Of a stretch of 64,000 bases of DNA, positions 1 through 11,282 are shown piece by piece. The notes under the pieces are model-generated. The model saw nothing but the letters and a program-made list of their open reading frames with translations. It was not told the origin of the DNA and did no database searches. A program made the position numbers and the translations under genes. The stretch comes from Vicia villosa. Taxonomy: Eukaryota; Streptophyta; Magnoliopsida; Fabales; Fabaceae. Positions within the stretch are counted from its first letter, which is position 1. Every line of letters begins with the position of its first letter. The stretch lies in the NCBI RefSeq assembly GCF_029867415.1, contig NW_026705481.1:310001-374000 (forward strand), in the 5' to 3' direction.

Positions 1-400
1 TAACCATGAAGGACAATCTCTTGAAGTTGTATGACTGTAATCTGAAGCTCATAATGCAGTATGAACTTAGAAGAAATAGAACATTCAATGTGAATGTTGA
101 AACAAAAATTACTTAATGCCTTAGTACAACAAGTGTTGCAAAGAAGAGTGAGTTGTGCCACAAGAGGTTGGGGCATATGAACTTTAGAATTTTAGGGCAT
201 ATGAGTTCAAAGAATCTAGTACTTGGAAGTCTTAGATTGTGGCACCAGAGAAATCATGTGATATATACATGAAAGGCAAGCAACCAATATTTCCTTTCTC
301 GTAAGAGTTTCCTCTAAGAGCAACTCATGCTTTCGGTGTTGTGCATTCTGATGTATGTGGTCTTGTTGAAGTACCTTCATTTGGAGGAAACAAATAATTT

Positions 401-934
401 GTGTCATTTGTGGATGAGTTCATAAGAATGATTTGGGTAGTACTCATAAAGTTAGAATATGAGGTGTTTGCTGAGTTCAAGAAGTTCAAAGTAAAGGTTG
501 AAAATCAAAGTGGACAAAGGTTGAAGATATTCATAACAAGTGGTGAAGGTGAGTTTAACTCTGGAGAGTTCAAGAAGTTATGTGAGGAGAATGGTATTGA
601 GCATGAGGTAATTGTTCCATATACTCCAAAGAATAATGATCTTGATGGAAGAAGAAACAGTACGGTGGTTGATATGACCAGAAGCTTGTTGAAAGAAAAG
701 AATTTGCCTCACATATTCTGGGGAGAAGTTGTTGCTACTACAAATTATGTGCTTAACAGATGTCTAACTAAAAAGTTAAAGGAAATAGTTCCTCTAGAGA
801 AGTGGACTCGAAGAAAGCAAAGTGTGAGCCATCTGAAGGTGTTTGGTTTTATTTGTTACAAACATATTCCAGATGCTACTATAAGGAAATTGGATGACAA
901 AAGCAATTCCATATTGCTTATAGGTTACCACTAG
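401..934 (+). pseudogene. copia integrase core fragment
   Basis: This is the longest open piece of the copia integrase (177 codons). The PYTPKNN stretch corresponds to the usual PYTPQQNG, and the following segment LPHIFWGEVVATTNYVLNRC matches the conserved W-EA/V--A-Y-LNR pattern. The second catalytic Asp and the Glu of the DDE triad are both replaced by Gly, so the enzyme would be inactive even without the later stop codons. It is part of the decayed retrotransposon and not a host gene. Confidence 0.88.
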
Positions 935-1121
935 GTGCCCATAAAATCTATTGCCAAATCACTAATAGAGGTGTTGTCAGCAAAGATGTGATAGTGAAAG
1001 AATCAGAAACATGGGAATAGAACAAGTCTGATCCTGCTTTTGGAGTTGAGATGTTTCTAAAGATGCCCCTGAAGGAGAATCTTCCTAAGAAGGAGATTCT
1101 GCCTCTTAAAGAGACTCTGAT

Positions 1122-1320
1122 TCTGACAAATATTCTTAGTCTGATGGTGATTCTAAGTCTGAAGGTGACTCAGACTCTGAAGGTGATTCTGACTCCAAAG
1201 GTGACTCAGAATCTGATGGTAATCCAGCCTCTAATGGTAATCCAATTTCTAAAGGTGGTCCAGACTCTGAAGGTGGAACTTTTGAAGGTGTACCTGGCTC
1301 TGAAGGTGAACTTGTGCAGT
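1122..1320 (+). repeat. Acidic Ser/Asp/Glu/Gly tandem repeat in the copia pol linker
   Basis: A short-period repeat built from variants of GACTCTGAAGGTGATTCT lies between integrase and reverse transcriptase. In the pol frame it reads as repeated D-S-E-G-D-S units grading into S-N-G-N-P units. Copia pol proteins have a variable linker here. In this copy the linker has expanded by slippage into a low-complexity acidic tract. Confidence 0.75.
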
Positions 1321-1571
1321 TCTAGAGGCCACAGAGAATCAGACAGATACCAAGGAGACTTATGGATTTTGAGTTGTTGCATGACACTATGATTGACTAT
1401 GAAGGAGAAATCATACAGTGTGCCATGATGATGGATGTTCAACCAGTCAGCATTGTTGAGGCTCTCAAGAAGAAAGTGTGGCTAGAAGCCATGAAGGAAG
1501 AACTTAAGGTCATTGAAAGAAACATTACATGAGAACTGACTGTTTTACCAAAGAACAAGAAAGCCATCACT

Positions 1572-2130
1572 GTGAGATGGGTTTCCAAGATGAAGCTGAA
1601 TCCATATGGGTCAATTCTCAAGCATAAAACAAGGCTAATAGCTAGAGGATTTCTACAAAAATCTGGTTTAGACTACATTGAAGTGTTTGCACCTCTAGCG
1701 AGACATGAAACAATCAAACTGGTGATTGTTATAGCTGCAAATAGGAATTGGCCTTTGATACATTTATATGTAAAATTTGATTTTCTGAATGGTCCATTGG
1801 AAGAAGAAATTCATGTGTTACAACCTCCTGGATTTGTGATGGAGAGCAAAGAAGGGACGGTGTACAAGCTGCATAAAGCTTTGTATGGACTTAAACAAGT
1901 TCCAAGAGCTTGTAATATGAAAATTTGATTTATTTTTTAAGCATTTGGGATTCAAAAGATGTGAAACCGAGTATGGTTTGTAAGTCCATTATACCTCTGA
2001 TGACAATGTGATTCAGGTGTATCTTTATGTTGATGATATATTGCTAACATGAAGCTGTAGTGCTGAGATAAACAAGTTCAAGAAGGTGTTGATGAAATCA
2101 TTTGATATGACTGACCTTGGAAATATGGTA
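1572..2130 (+). pseudogene. copia reverse transcriptase fragment (5' part)
   Basis: The open stretch 1572-1928 carries conserved copia RT text (HKTRLIARGFLQ, DYIEVFAPLARHETIKL, LHKALYGLKQVPRACN). After a stop at 1926 the reading continues in degraded form to the YVDD box. The sequence then breaks at the Stowaway-like insertion (2131) and resumes beyond 3260 with KRFDL-like text and then RNase H. The Gln after LYGLK is retained, but the expected RAW is RAC. Confidence 0.88.
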
Positions 2131-3257
2131 CTCCATCTATCCCAAAATAATTTTCATAGTTAACACCGAGGTAGTGAAAATCGGACCGGACTGGCCGATT
2201 CGACCGAATGGACCGGGAACCGGACCAATGTCTAGTTAAATATGTCTAAAAAACCGTCATATCACATAATCGGGAAATGAATTAGAAACCCAGATAAAAA
2301 CCGAAAGAAATCGGGAAAATCGGCGATTTGGATGGTTCCACAAGTTGGACCGTGATTGTCATTTTTCCAAGAAAAAACAGAATGGTGCAAATTAATTAAT
2401 ATGAGAAAACATGATTTCGAAGGTCTTGAAAATATTGTGGCCTTATTAAATCTATAAACCTGCAAAGATGCTAGCAAAGTTAAGATGTTAAAAGAGAAAA
2501 ATAGTGTGTTGAGTAAATATTATGAGAAGGTGTCTCATAGATGAAAAGTGAAAACACGACATTGGATTGGAATAAGAAAAAGAAGCAGCGCATTTAGAGA
2601 AAAAGTGGAGATGATGGTTAATACAAGTGAAATAAGGGTTTTTGTTTTCAAATAAGTTGTGGGCCTAATTTAGGAATATGACCTATTACCTTTGTTTTCC
2701 CTTTAGTACTTGGTTGAACTTTTCTATGTTTGATTTTTTTACCTAGTTTATGCTAAATGAATTTCTAATGTCTTAATTTTGTTATAGCGTTTTTTTAGTT
2801 GATTTGATTGTTTATTATAAAGCTTTAAAATATTTTTAAATAATCATATATATATGTATATATATATATATATATATTAATATTTTAGATAATAAATAAT
2901 AATAAAATATATATTTTAGTAATACTAGTTGAACCTCGGTCCAACCTGGTTCGACCTTGAAACCATAAATCCCTTACTACTCCGGTTTAATGTCGAGTCC
3001 GATTTCAATTATTTTGGTTAACACTTTCGCACAAATTAGGAAATTATGATAAATAAAAGAGAGAGAATAAAGAATTTACCAAGTTATCCTTATTAATTAT
3101 TAGTGTATTCAAATTAGCACTAATGTTAGGTGAGAAAACAATAAAGTAAGAGTATTTATTAGAGGGTACAATTGGAGAATAAAAATAAAATTGCATTGGT
3201 AATGTAAAGTAACAGGTATTTTGGGACGACTAGACAATTATTTTGGAACGGAGGGAG
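2131..3257. mobile_element. Stowaway-like (Tc1/mariner) MITE, split by an inner element
   Basis: The left end reads CTCCATCTATCCCAAAATAA and the right end is its approximate inverse, ending GGAACGGAGGGAG. Each is flanked by TA (2129-2130 and 3258-3259), the target dinucleotide of Stowaway elements. The terminal sequence is the familiar CTCCCTCCGT-CCCAAAATAA type. It lies within the copia RT, so it is younger than the retrotransposon. Without the inner 850 bp insertion the element would be about 270 bp, a normal MITE size. Confidence 0.88.
2167..3016. mobile_element. hAT-type non-autonomous element nested in the Stowaway MITE
   Basis: The 850 bp insert is bounded by an exact 8-bp direct repeat, GTTAACAC (2159-2166 and 3017-3024). 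This is the length of target duplication made by hAT transposases. Its ends are imperfect inverted repeats (GTGAAAATCGGAC at left, inverse of GTCCGATTTCAAT at right). Subterminal sequence is rich in GGACCGG and GGTTCGACC motifs. The interior is AT-rich with a TA run near 2850-2877 and has no coding potential. This is the third layer of a nest. Confidence 0.82.
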
Positions 3258-3493
3258 TATATTTTTTCAGGAATGTAGATTCTACGCTCTGAAAAAGGAA
3301 TCATTATGCATCAGCTGACGTATGAACTTGAATTGCTGAAGAGGTTTGATTTGATAAAAAGTAAATCTGCAGTCACACATGCATGAATAAACCATAAGCT
3401 AGACTTTGATCCATATAGTGAGGAAGTAGATGCTACAACCTTAAAACACTTGGTTGGTTCTCTAAGATATATGTGCAATACTAGACCTAACAT

Positions 3494-4110
3494 ATGTTAT
3501 GCAGTTGGTTGGTGAGTAGCTTTATGAGTAAACTGAAGTGGTCACACTATCAAGATGCACTCAGAATCGTCAGGTATGTAATGGGGAATCTGAAGCATGA
3601 AATTTTGTTTCCATCTAGAGTGTCAGTATCAGATGCTACTGAGCTGATTTTCTATTCAGACTCTGAGTGGTGTGGAAACGAAGTTGATAGAAGAAGCACT
3701 ACGTGTTACATGTTTATGTATCTAGGTGCTCTCATTTATTGGTGTTCCAAGAAGAAACCGGTGGTTGCATTGTCAGCATGTGAAGCTAAATACATTGTTG
3801 GAGCTTTTTCACCTTGTCAAGCTATTTGGCTGATGAATTTGCTGTAGGAACTGAAGTTCAAAGTGAGCAAACGAGTCAAGTTGATGATGGATAACAAGTC
3901 AACAATAAACCTGCTCAAGAACCCAGTGCTGCATGGGAGAAGCAAGCATATAGATACTAAGTATTATTTCACGCGCAATCACTTTCAGAATGGAATGTTA
4001 GAAGTTGTTCACTGTAACACTCAGAAGTAACTTGCATATGTGCTAATCAAGGCGATCAAAACTGAACACTTCATCAATTTGAGGGATAGAATTGATGTTG
4101 TTGAGTTTTA
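3494..4110 (+). pseudogene. copia RNase H fragment
   Basis: The reading resumes after the nested insertion. Motifs are FYSDSEWCG, DRRSTTCYMF, WCSKKKPVVALSACEAKY and EHFINLRDRIDVVEF. The last of these is the usual C-terminal end of copia pol just before the 3' LTR. There is a stop at 3845-3847 inside the domain, and in-frame text continues after it. Confidence 0.88.
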
Positions 4111-4391
4111 AACCTGAATATGGATTAAGGGATGACGTTGAAATGTAATCCAAATTCAAGATAACTTTAGTTTCATTTGCATTAGAGTTTAGTTTGCATT
4201 TGAATTTAATTTGGTTAGCATTTACATTTGGATGTTAGTATATAAATCCATTGATAGTTGCATTTGTAACAGAATTCCGTTTTCACATTTTCGAGATAGA
4301 AAGTTAGTTACAATTTGTCTCTCTTTTCCTCTGTAATTCTTTCATTTTCATCTTGTGCTCCAATGAAGGTTTTCTGGTGTTAACTCCAACA
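4099..4391 (+). repeat. Probable 3' LTR of the copia element
   Basis: The sequence begins TGTTG at the end of the RNase H reading and ends CAACA, giving the short terminal inverted repeat typical of LTRs. It contains a TATATAAATCC promoter-like box near 4239 and a T-rich tail region. Size is about 293 bp. The boundaries could shift by 3 bp because TTG and CAA are repeated. The 5' partner is not in the window, so the identity cannot be proved by comparing the pair. Confidence 0.6.
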
Positions 4392-4477
4392 ACATTCTCA
4401 TACATCAATTTTTTTGTTTTATGCTATTAACCTAGATGTTCTGAGTTTGCTTATAGTTTCATTTTTTTATTTTTATT

Positions 4478-5080
4478 CTTAATTTTTTTTGGAAAGTCAG
4501 AAATATATTAATCAAACTGGAATACCAGAGGTACTCAAGCCCAATACAAAAAATCGGTCCAACATTAAGGAGACCAGAAATATTGCTATCCAAATAAAAC
4601 TTAACCTAAATACAACAAAGGATCTTTGCAAAATTCATAAAAGTTATATTTGACATAAGAAATATCCTCAATAAAAGACTATTTCCAAACTACTGCTTTA
4701 ATGTCCCAAATAATGTCCAATAAAAAACAAACTTTATTGTTGAATATCAAACCATTTCTCGCCCTCCATGAGGACCAACCATCGTTTTAAAATATTAAAT
4801 GAGTAACATTGATCAAACCATTAATAAATAAATCAATATGCACATTGTAGTCTTCTCCATATCAAAGAACACTTAACATTTAGAAAGTGGTCAATTTGCA
4901 TTCTTTATTCCTACTAATAGTGTTTCACAATTCACATAAACAAAATTGTCCACATTGCATATGCAACATTCTATTGAGCTGTCTAGTAAAACAAAGAATC
5001 AAAATAAAGCATGATGCTTCACAAGACTAATAAAGAGTAAAAGAAAAATCACTAGCTGACGCAACAGTGCTGCCACCACA
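4478..5080 (-). mobile_element. LINE (non-LTR retrotransposon) 3' fragment
   Basis: The minus strand encodes the degraded text WSSWRARNGLIFNNK (around 4728-4772). This is the conserved W--W--RN---F segment at the end of plant LINE ORF2, in or after the zf-RVT region. The + strand starts with a T tract at 4483-4490, which would be the poly(A) tail of a minus-strand LINE. The fragment is 5'-truncated, and its upstream limit is only approximate. Confidence 0.55.
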
Positions 5081-6185
5081 CAAAAGCTAATTCAAAAAAT
5101 GCAAAAATAAAATATCAAAGGACAAAGTTGGATTGGTTGAGAATCAGATATTGATAAAAGAAATTAAAAATCTTATATTGTGTGAACCATATTGGCATAT
5201 GCTTACGTGAATCTGCCAATTTTTTCTGACCCAATGAAGCATGTGATTCTAATTAAGTGGAATGCAAACTCAGATTCTACTTAAAAAAGTGATTCTGATT
5301 TTTAAAAAAAACAAACAAACATGGTCAACTTGGCCTTATTGCACTCACAAAGCAAACAAATGATTAATAACATTTTCAATGACATAGAAAAAAACGTTAC
5401 TGTAATATATGCTTCTCAGAATTTTCAGTGGAAGTGCTTATATGAGTCAGCATCATGAGTAAATGACCTGGCTTCTCAACATATATATGTTTTAGTGGAA
5501 GTGCTTATATTTTCATTTTTTTTCTTTCAATTTTGGAATATCTAATAAGCCTATTTTGAATTTGAGGTTTATTATTTTTTATTCTTTGGACCTAACTTAA
5601 GGGTTGATATAATAAACTAGCAAATTTAAGGGTTGCTTTGAATATTAAAGGCGTAATTAGGTTGTTAGAATACGATTCTATTCGGTCAGTAAACTTTTTT
5701 GTCACAATTCATCGTGGAATTTTGACGGTTGGATGAAGATCAAACAATTCGTATATTGACTTTACTAATTCAAATATAAAATATAAATCATGTGATCTTT
5801 ATGTAACAACTGTAATCTATGATTACTAAAATTTTGGTAGTAGAGAATTCAAATTTAAATAGCGGTTTTTTATTATAAGTAAATTACGTGTTTAATTTAA
5901 TAATCATAGAATTTAATTATTAGTGATATTTGTCATATATTGCTTTTGAGACTTAGTATGCTTCAATGGACATCATATCATATGATACAAATTGGTCCTT
6001 GAAAAGATAGACATAATCACAATCATATATAGACATAATCACTATTATAGTTAAAAGACAAAGTGAGAAAAAAAAACATCAAAAGAAGTCTATTCCAAAT
6101 TCAGATTTAAAGATTGATACATTATTGGAGTCTGCTTTTAAGGTTCATGATGTTCATGAACCAAGTAGCTTCATGTCATCAACAT
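5081..6185. other. Intergenic DNA
   Basis: AT-rich sequence between the LINE fragment and the MYB gene. I see no coding exon, RNA gene or clear element ends. The last few hundred bases presumably hold the 3' UTR of the minus-strand MYB gene. Confidence 0.5.
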
Positions 6186-7547
6186 TTAAAGTGCATGAAT
6201 ACCAAAAACAGCTCCTTTGTTGAAGTCTCTAGAAGCCGTCGCGAAACCGGGGATTTTCATCTTAGCATAAGATTCATGAAAAGAGCAATCATATAGATCT
6301 TGCCCTTGAAGTGATCCATCATTGTAGTGACTATTACTACTCCAGCACATTTTTTGTTTGTTCTTATCTGATGATGCAGAAGAAGTTTCTGTGAGACTAA
6401 GAGTTGTTATATCATGAATGCTTGGTCTTCTTTTATCTTTTCCTCCAGAAGAAACCTTTTGCCTTATGTAGTACTTTTGTGCATGACTTGCTACTTGCGT
6501 CGGAGTCTTTGTCACGACGAAATTGCGAGAGATGTTTCTCCAATCGCCTTTTCCGTACTTTAGAAGTCCCATCAGAAAACGTCTGTAGTTTATAGAATCG
6601 AAATTGAAACAAATCAAATAGCAGTCATATAGATGTAGAGTAAAATCAATAACTAGTAATTCGGATAAGTAAAATTGAATTCACTTATCCGAATTCATGA
6701 TAAGTTATATCATTTAAAGAGCCGCGGCATCAAAGTTTTTGACATGTCTTTATAAAAGTAACGCAATCACAATTTAGTCTTCATCAGACGCATGTGATTT
6801 TGATTTTTCGCAATCTCAAAGATCGTGATTGTGATTGTGATTAAAATCGGCATATCTCACTAATCTTGAGTGAATAAAGAATACATTATATATTGGCTAA
6901 ATTTCAATATCAATATTAATAAAGAGAGTTGAAATAGCGTCATAAATATACAAAATCCGTCTCTAATTTTGTCGCTAAGAGTTAGAGACGTCAAATTTAA
7001 CGACCAATTTTATTTTTTTCATCTCTAATTTCTCCAATTATTTTAATTTTTAAAAATATTTTCTTGCTCTAGAATCTAAAAAATAGAAAAATAAAGAAAC
7101 AATTATAGATTCAAGATTGAAGATCGATGAAACTCACCTGTGTTCTTCTTCGGTCCAAGGAACCCCTTTCTTCCTCTCATGATCAGAACCTCTAACACTT
7201 CCATGTCTTCTTCTATTTCCATCATAGTTTTGATTTTCCACAACTTCAAAAGTGAAAGAAGAGGCAAGATAGCCCGGAATCGGAACATTACCAGCTTCGA
7301 TTTCACTCACATCTTCTTCCAATTCCCTATACTGTTTAATCACATCAAAAACAGTCTTACCAGGAATCATCTCAGCAATCTTGAACCATCTATCTGGTGT
7401 ATCATTATCATATATAGCAAGAGCACTTTCAAATTTCTTGTTATCTTCTCTACTCCATTCTGTGTTATGACTCTCTTCAACAAACCAACTTGGATCCATC
7501 ATAAAATAAGGAGAATAAAGGGTTTCCAAATCCATAGCTTCAATCAC
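6186..7547 (-). CDS. SHAQKYF-class MYB transcription factor (DIVARICATA-like)
   Basis: Two exons: 7547-7138 and 6582-6186, joined at [19 protein letters not shown]. The intron is 555 bp with GT/AG ends, and the product is 268 residues. An N-terminal SANT/MYB repeat (about residues 28-80, W30, W54 and a Tyr at the third position) is followed by a second MYB repeat (about 129-177: W131, W151, then SHAQKYY at 169-175). This two-repeat layout with VASHAQKY is that of DIVARICATA-like (RADIALIS-antagonist) factors, nuclear DNA-binding proteins. The last residue of the motif is Tyr, where Phe is more common; SHAQKYY also occurs in the family. An alternative start is the Met at codon 5. The C-terminal third is Ser/Thr-rich and poorly conserved. 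Family assignment is firm; the biological role is not inferable. Confidence 0.93.
6658..6706. promoter_or_regulatory. Palindromic I-box pair in the MYB intron
   Basis: A perfect 13-bp inverted repeat, AATTCGGATAAGT (6658-6670) and its inverse (6683-6695), has a 12-bp loop. A third GATAAG follows at 6700-6705. GGATAAG is the I-box core, and its inverse contains TATCC. MYB-related SHAQKYF proteins are known to bind I-box and TATCCA elements. The palindrome lies in the intron, about 75 bp upstream of exon 2. A regulatory role is inference only. Confidence 0.4.
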
Positions 7548-10034
7548 AAATAATAATACTAAAAAAAAAAGAAGAAATTATAGAGATTTGATTGAACTAC
7601 TAAGAATCTTTTACTTGTGAAGATTAAGATAAAGATGAGAATCTATCAAAATCAAACCTTTTAGAATCATATAGAATCTTAATCAAGACCATGGTGTGCT
7701 AAAATTTTAATGTGTGAGTGAGTGTGATCATAATTAAGTGAGACTAAAAAAAGATGAGAATCATAAATATAAGAACATACAAGAAAGATGAAGAGGGTGA
7801 AAAAAGCTAAGAAGATCCAATAGATAAAAAAGAGAGATTCTTTTCAATCAAAGAAAGAAAAAAGATTGATATAACTATTTTCACTTTGTCGTTTCTTCAT
7901 GAGGAAGGAATCATTGCATTACAAACATATAGTTACATATATTATATATACATGTATAGATATACAAAACTTAGTATTGAGTTTGAGAGAGTAGAAGTAG
8001 AAGGAGAAGGATTTGATTATGGTTTTTTTTTGGGTGTGTTTAGATGATAATAAGGTTGAGATTAGAGTGTGACACTAGGTAGTAGTAGGTGCTAGATTGT
8101 AACTATAAGGCTAAAACTAACGACAAAGTTTTGTCCTTAATTGATTATAGTATTAAGAAGAGTTTAAATAAGGATATGGAACAAAAATAATAGTAAAATA
8201 TACACAAACTTTTTTGAGGTAAAGTATGAGTTTATTATATTCACATACTCATCTTAAGGTGTGATGGTTATGTCGTGCAAGTATCAAATTAACCTTAATT
8301 TGGTGGGTTGTCTTGTTATTCTTCTTTTTTAGAAAAATAAAGAGAAGAATAAATATCCAAAATAAAAGGAAAGATTAATAATAAGAAAAAAATATCACAT
8401 CTATTCTTTATTATAGACAATTTTGAGATTATGTGTTCTTTGATATAAGAATTTTTTTAGATTTTCTTATCCCTTATTAGAAAACTAATATTACAAAATT
8501 AACTTTGTTCTCCCTCATATATTCTTTTACTCCAATTGTATATTTCATGAGAAGAGAAAAAGAATTTATTGAAACCTATTAGATTGGGTTCGAGCTAATA
8601 GCAATCATATAAATGAGTTAGATTCTATATTTTCACTCAAATTTTAAGGTATTAAATATATGAATATTTTTATTTATAAAGTGTTCAATGTAATGAATCA
8701 TTTAGTGATGAGTCACTACTATTTAGAAGATCTAGATAGTGATTAGTTAATGGATTACAATATTATAAATAGATACCTTTTGAATGTAATGGATTATCAA
8801 TAAAATAATTGAAAAAGTTAATTTTAAATTTGTTAGCTTTTTCAATGTAATTTTTCTCTATTTCTCTTAACCTGAAAGATATGTCTATGACATTCAACAT
8901 CAACTTTTTTATAGAAGTAAAGCTTTAACTCATATTTGAGGTACTTAGCCAATATGCTTCTAAGTTTCAATACTTGTCACATAGGTGCTTATTTTGTTCC
9001 TTGAGAGTATGTTTTATTGGTGGACAACACAACATGATATAGTGTGAATTTAAATTGACGATGGGCATAATTGATTTTCATATAATTGAATTTGTTAGAA
9101 TTGATTTTTTTTTGTTAGAATTGGTTTTAATATAATTGAGTTTAGAAAACCAGTTCTGGAGATAAAAATCAATTCCACTTTAGAATAAATCACTCTAGAA
9201 TCAATTTTACACCTCTAAAATTGTTTTTGACCCATTCAAAAGTCAATCCAAACATAATAATATTCGAGTTGATATTCTTTGAATGATTATATTACATAAG
9301 TACAATAGACGTTGTGAGGTTTTAATAGTTAATAGTTATAAAAAAAAGTTTGAAGTTTGAAGTTTTTGAAAAATTTTAAGATGAATTTAAAAAAAGAAAG
9401 TCACAATTGTTGTTGTATCTTTGGCCTTCCCAAAATCTCAAGTATAAGGTGGAAGTATGTTAGTGATTTGTGCTTTAACATGTGTTTTGATGTTATTATT
9501 AGAAACCTTTGAAAAATTGTCGTGATCAAAACTGTTTAACAGTTGTCACTTGAAATGTCTCTTTCTTTGATCAGATGTCATCATACATCATTTGAGAAAT
9601 TATCATCATCAAAATTATTTGACGATATTTTCTACACAAATCCGTACACAACATAGAACAATGACATGTACCCCATTTTAAGCTCCTCGATCATTGGGAT
9701 CAACTCACAACTTTCAACATTGTTTTGGGCTCTATGACCCTCTTAGATGAGTCACACTCATGAATAAGAGTTCAAAAATGAAAATCACAAGGAAATAAAG
9801 AGATACATGGTAGAAGGTGCTTGCTACAAACATACAAGATAAAGTGAAGATATTAGAAAAATGAAAAATCGGGAGCCTATTTAAAGAGTTTTTGTGGCAC
9901 AAAAAAGGACGCTTGTATTTAAAGCTATTCTCCAAGGTTGCGGGAAGTATGGATATGCCATGAAGTTGCTAATATTTCCAAGACATTTGGAAATCATTAC
10001 AGCTAGTGTAAAGAGGCTACAACTAGTAAAAGTG
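7548..10034. other. MYB upstream region and intergenic DNA
   Basis: The first few hundred bases hold the 5' UTR and promoter of the minus-strand MYB gene, with many AGA/GAA tracts. The remainder is AT-rich. Around 9060-9270 there is A/T-rich repetitive text with inverted AATTGATTTT/AAAATCAATT segments that may be an old MITE, but I could not define ends. No gene seen. Confidence 0.45.
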
Positions 10035-10092
10035 AAACAATAAGAGAGGAGGTTAGGGAACCAACAATAAGAGAGGAGGTTAGGCAACCAAC
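10035..10092. repeat. Short tandem duplication, about 29 bp
   Basis: The segment AACAATAAGAGAGGAGGTTA is present twice in immediate succession, each followed by GG(G/C)AACC. It is a recent local duplication with no coding role visible. Confidence 0.7.
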
Positions 10093-10179
10093 ATACATAA
10101 GTCGGTCACAGTCAAAGGTCATCACTAGAGCAAGTTAGCCCAAGAGGAATTGTTTGTTAAGGCACATCAGAGAATTGTT

Positions 10180-10425
10180 AACCGGTCTCAAAAAAACATC
10201 TCACCCCTACGCGGCTCATACTTAGAAAACTGTGTAAATGTATAACCTCCCGTAAGGAGTCAGGAAATCATTTCTCCCCTACATGGATCATGCATGCTTA
10301 ATGGACTATTTAAATGTTTGACCTCTTGTTAGGACTCTTGAAAGCATTTTGTCCCAATACAACTCATGCTTGGGAGAATGTGTACATGTTTGACCTATTT
10401 GGTCGGTTCGTCAAAAGTAGGTGTA
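10180..10425. repeat. Three degenerate tandem copies, about 80 bp each
   Basis: Three successive segments share the order: cat-ttctcCCCTAC, a CTCATGCTT-like box, a TGT(A/G)(A/C)ATGTTTGACCT box, and a GGA(G/C)TC-like end. They start near 10192, 10268 and 10344. Divergence is considerable. The family is not recognised; it could be the leader of a retroelement or an old minisatellite. Confidence 0.5.
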
Positions 10426-10712
10426 GGATTGTAGCCCTGAGCCAACAAAGCACGCCCCAAATTAAAGCTCGCTCAACAAAACAAGGTCATGTTGAGTCAA
10501 TCGATGGATCAATCTGATTGTGTCAATCCAAAACTAACATGGAGGGAATATTTTGATTAGGATACAATAGATAAGATATGTATGGCTAATTGATAACATT
10601 ATGGTCCAAAATCTAGCAATAAATTTGAATTCCAATTACTAATAAAGTATGATTTCAATTAGCATTAAGATACCACCGTAATTAGTAACAGCCACTTTAA
10701 ATGACTTTTGAT

Positions 10713-11274
10713 TAGGGATGGCAATGGGCAGGGTATGGGTAGGGTACTTTAGTACCCATCCCCATACCCACGGTTAGAAAAAATCCCCGTACCCGAGCCC
10801 ATACCCGTTTGGGTAGCAACTTTAGCACCCGTACCCGTGTCCTCTGGGTATGTAAGTACCCATGCCCGTACCCGTTACTCGCATTTCTAATAAAAAATAA
10901 ATATATCAACTATAAAATATCATATCATTTTAAGTTTTTAGTAACATTTAAATGTTTTCAAAAAACTTATTGTTAACTTATGAAATAAACGAACACTTAT
11001 GTTACATATGTAATGGTTTAACATCGATGTATTTTTGAAAATTGATAGACATTTATTTGAATATAATAATATAATTCAAAATATATAAATATATATGTTG
11101 TGCGGGTATGGGGCGGGTTGGGTACTAAGTTGCCCATACCCGCACCCATACCCACTTATTTAAGTGGGTAATTACCCGAGCCCGTGCCCGTACCCATTTA
11201 TGTGGGTTTTTACCCTACCTATTATGGGTATTTTTGTGGGTACCCACTGGGGATGGGTCAAATTGCCATCCCTA
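10713..11274. mobile_element. hAT MITE (TAGGGATGGCAA ends)
   Basis: The element starts TAGGGATGGCAATGGG and ends with the inverse TTGCCATCCCTA. It is flanked by an exact 8-bp target duplication CTTTTGAT (10705-10712 and 11275-11282). The subterminal arms are saturated with GGGTA/TACCC motifs in inverted orientation, so the two arms could fold on each other. The middle is AT-rich and non-coding. Length 562 bp. Ends and duplication length identify a hAT-superfamily non-autonomous element. Confidence 0.93.
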
Positions 11275-11282
11275 CTTTTGAT

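Larger units (their letters stand above)
1..4391 (+). mobile_element. Decayed Ty1/copia retrotransposon, 3' part
   Basis: The pol region of a Ty1/copia element enters from the left edge. In order it shows a GAG-pre-integrase motif (LCHKRLGHMNF, about 154-186), an integrase core (about 330-934), reverse transcriptase (about 1570-2130, with the LYVDDILLT active-site box at 2024-2050) and RNase H (3494-4110, with SDSEWCG and SACEAKYI motifs). The order integrase before RT is diagnostic of copia. Many stops and frame breaks are present, and the integrase triad is damaged: the usual RSDNGGE motif reads TSGEGEF, and the residue after the PYTP box that should be the catalytic Glu reads Gly. RT is interrupted by a nested insertion at 2131-3257. 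The element cannot be autonomous. The 5' LTR lies outside the window. Confidence 0.93.

Noticed and set aside
7140..7553. 137-codon plus-strand frame opposite MYB exon 1
   Set aside because: It is exactly antisense to the conserved MYB exon and has no family features.
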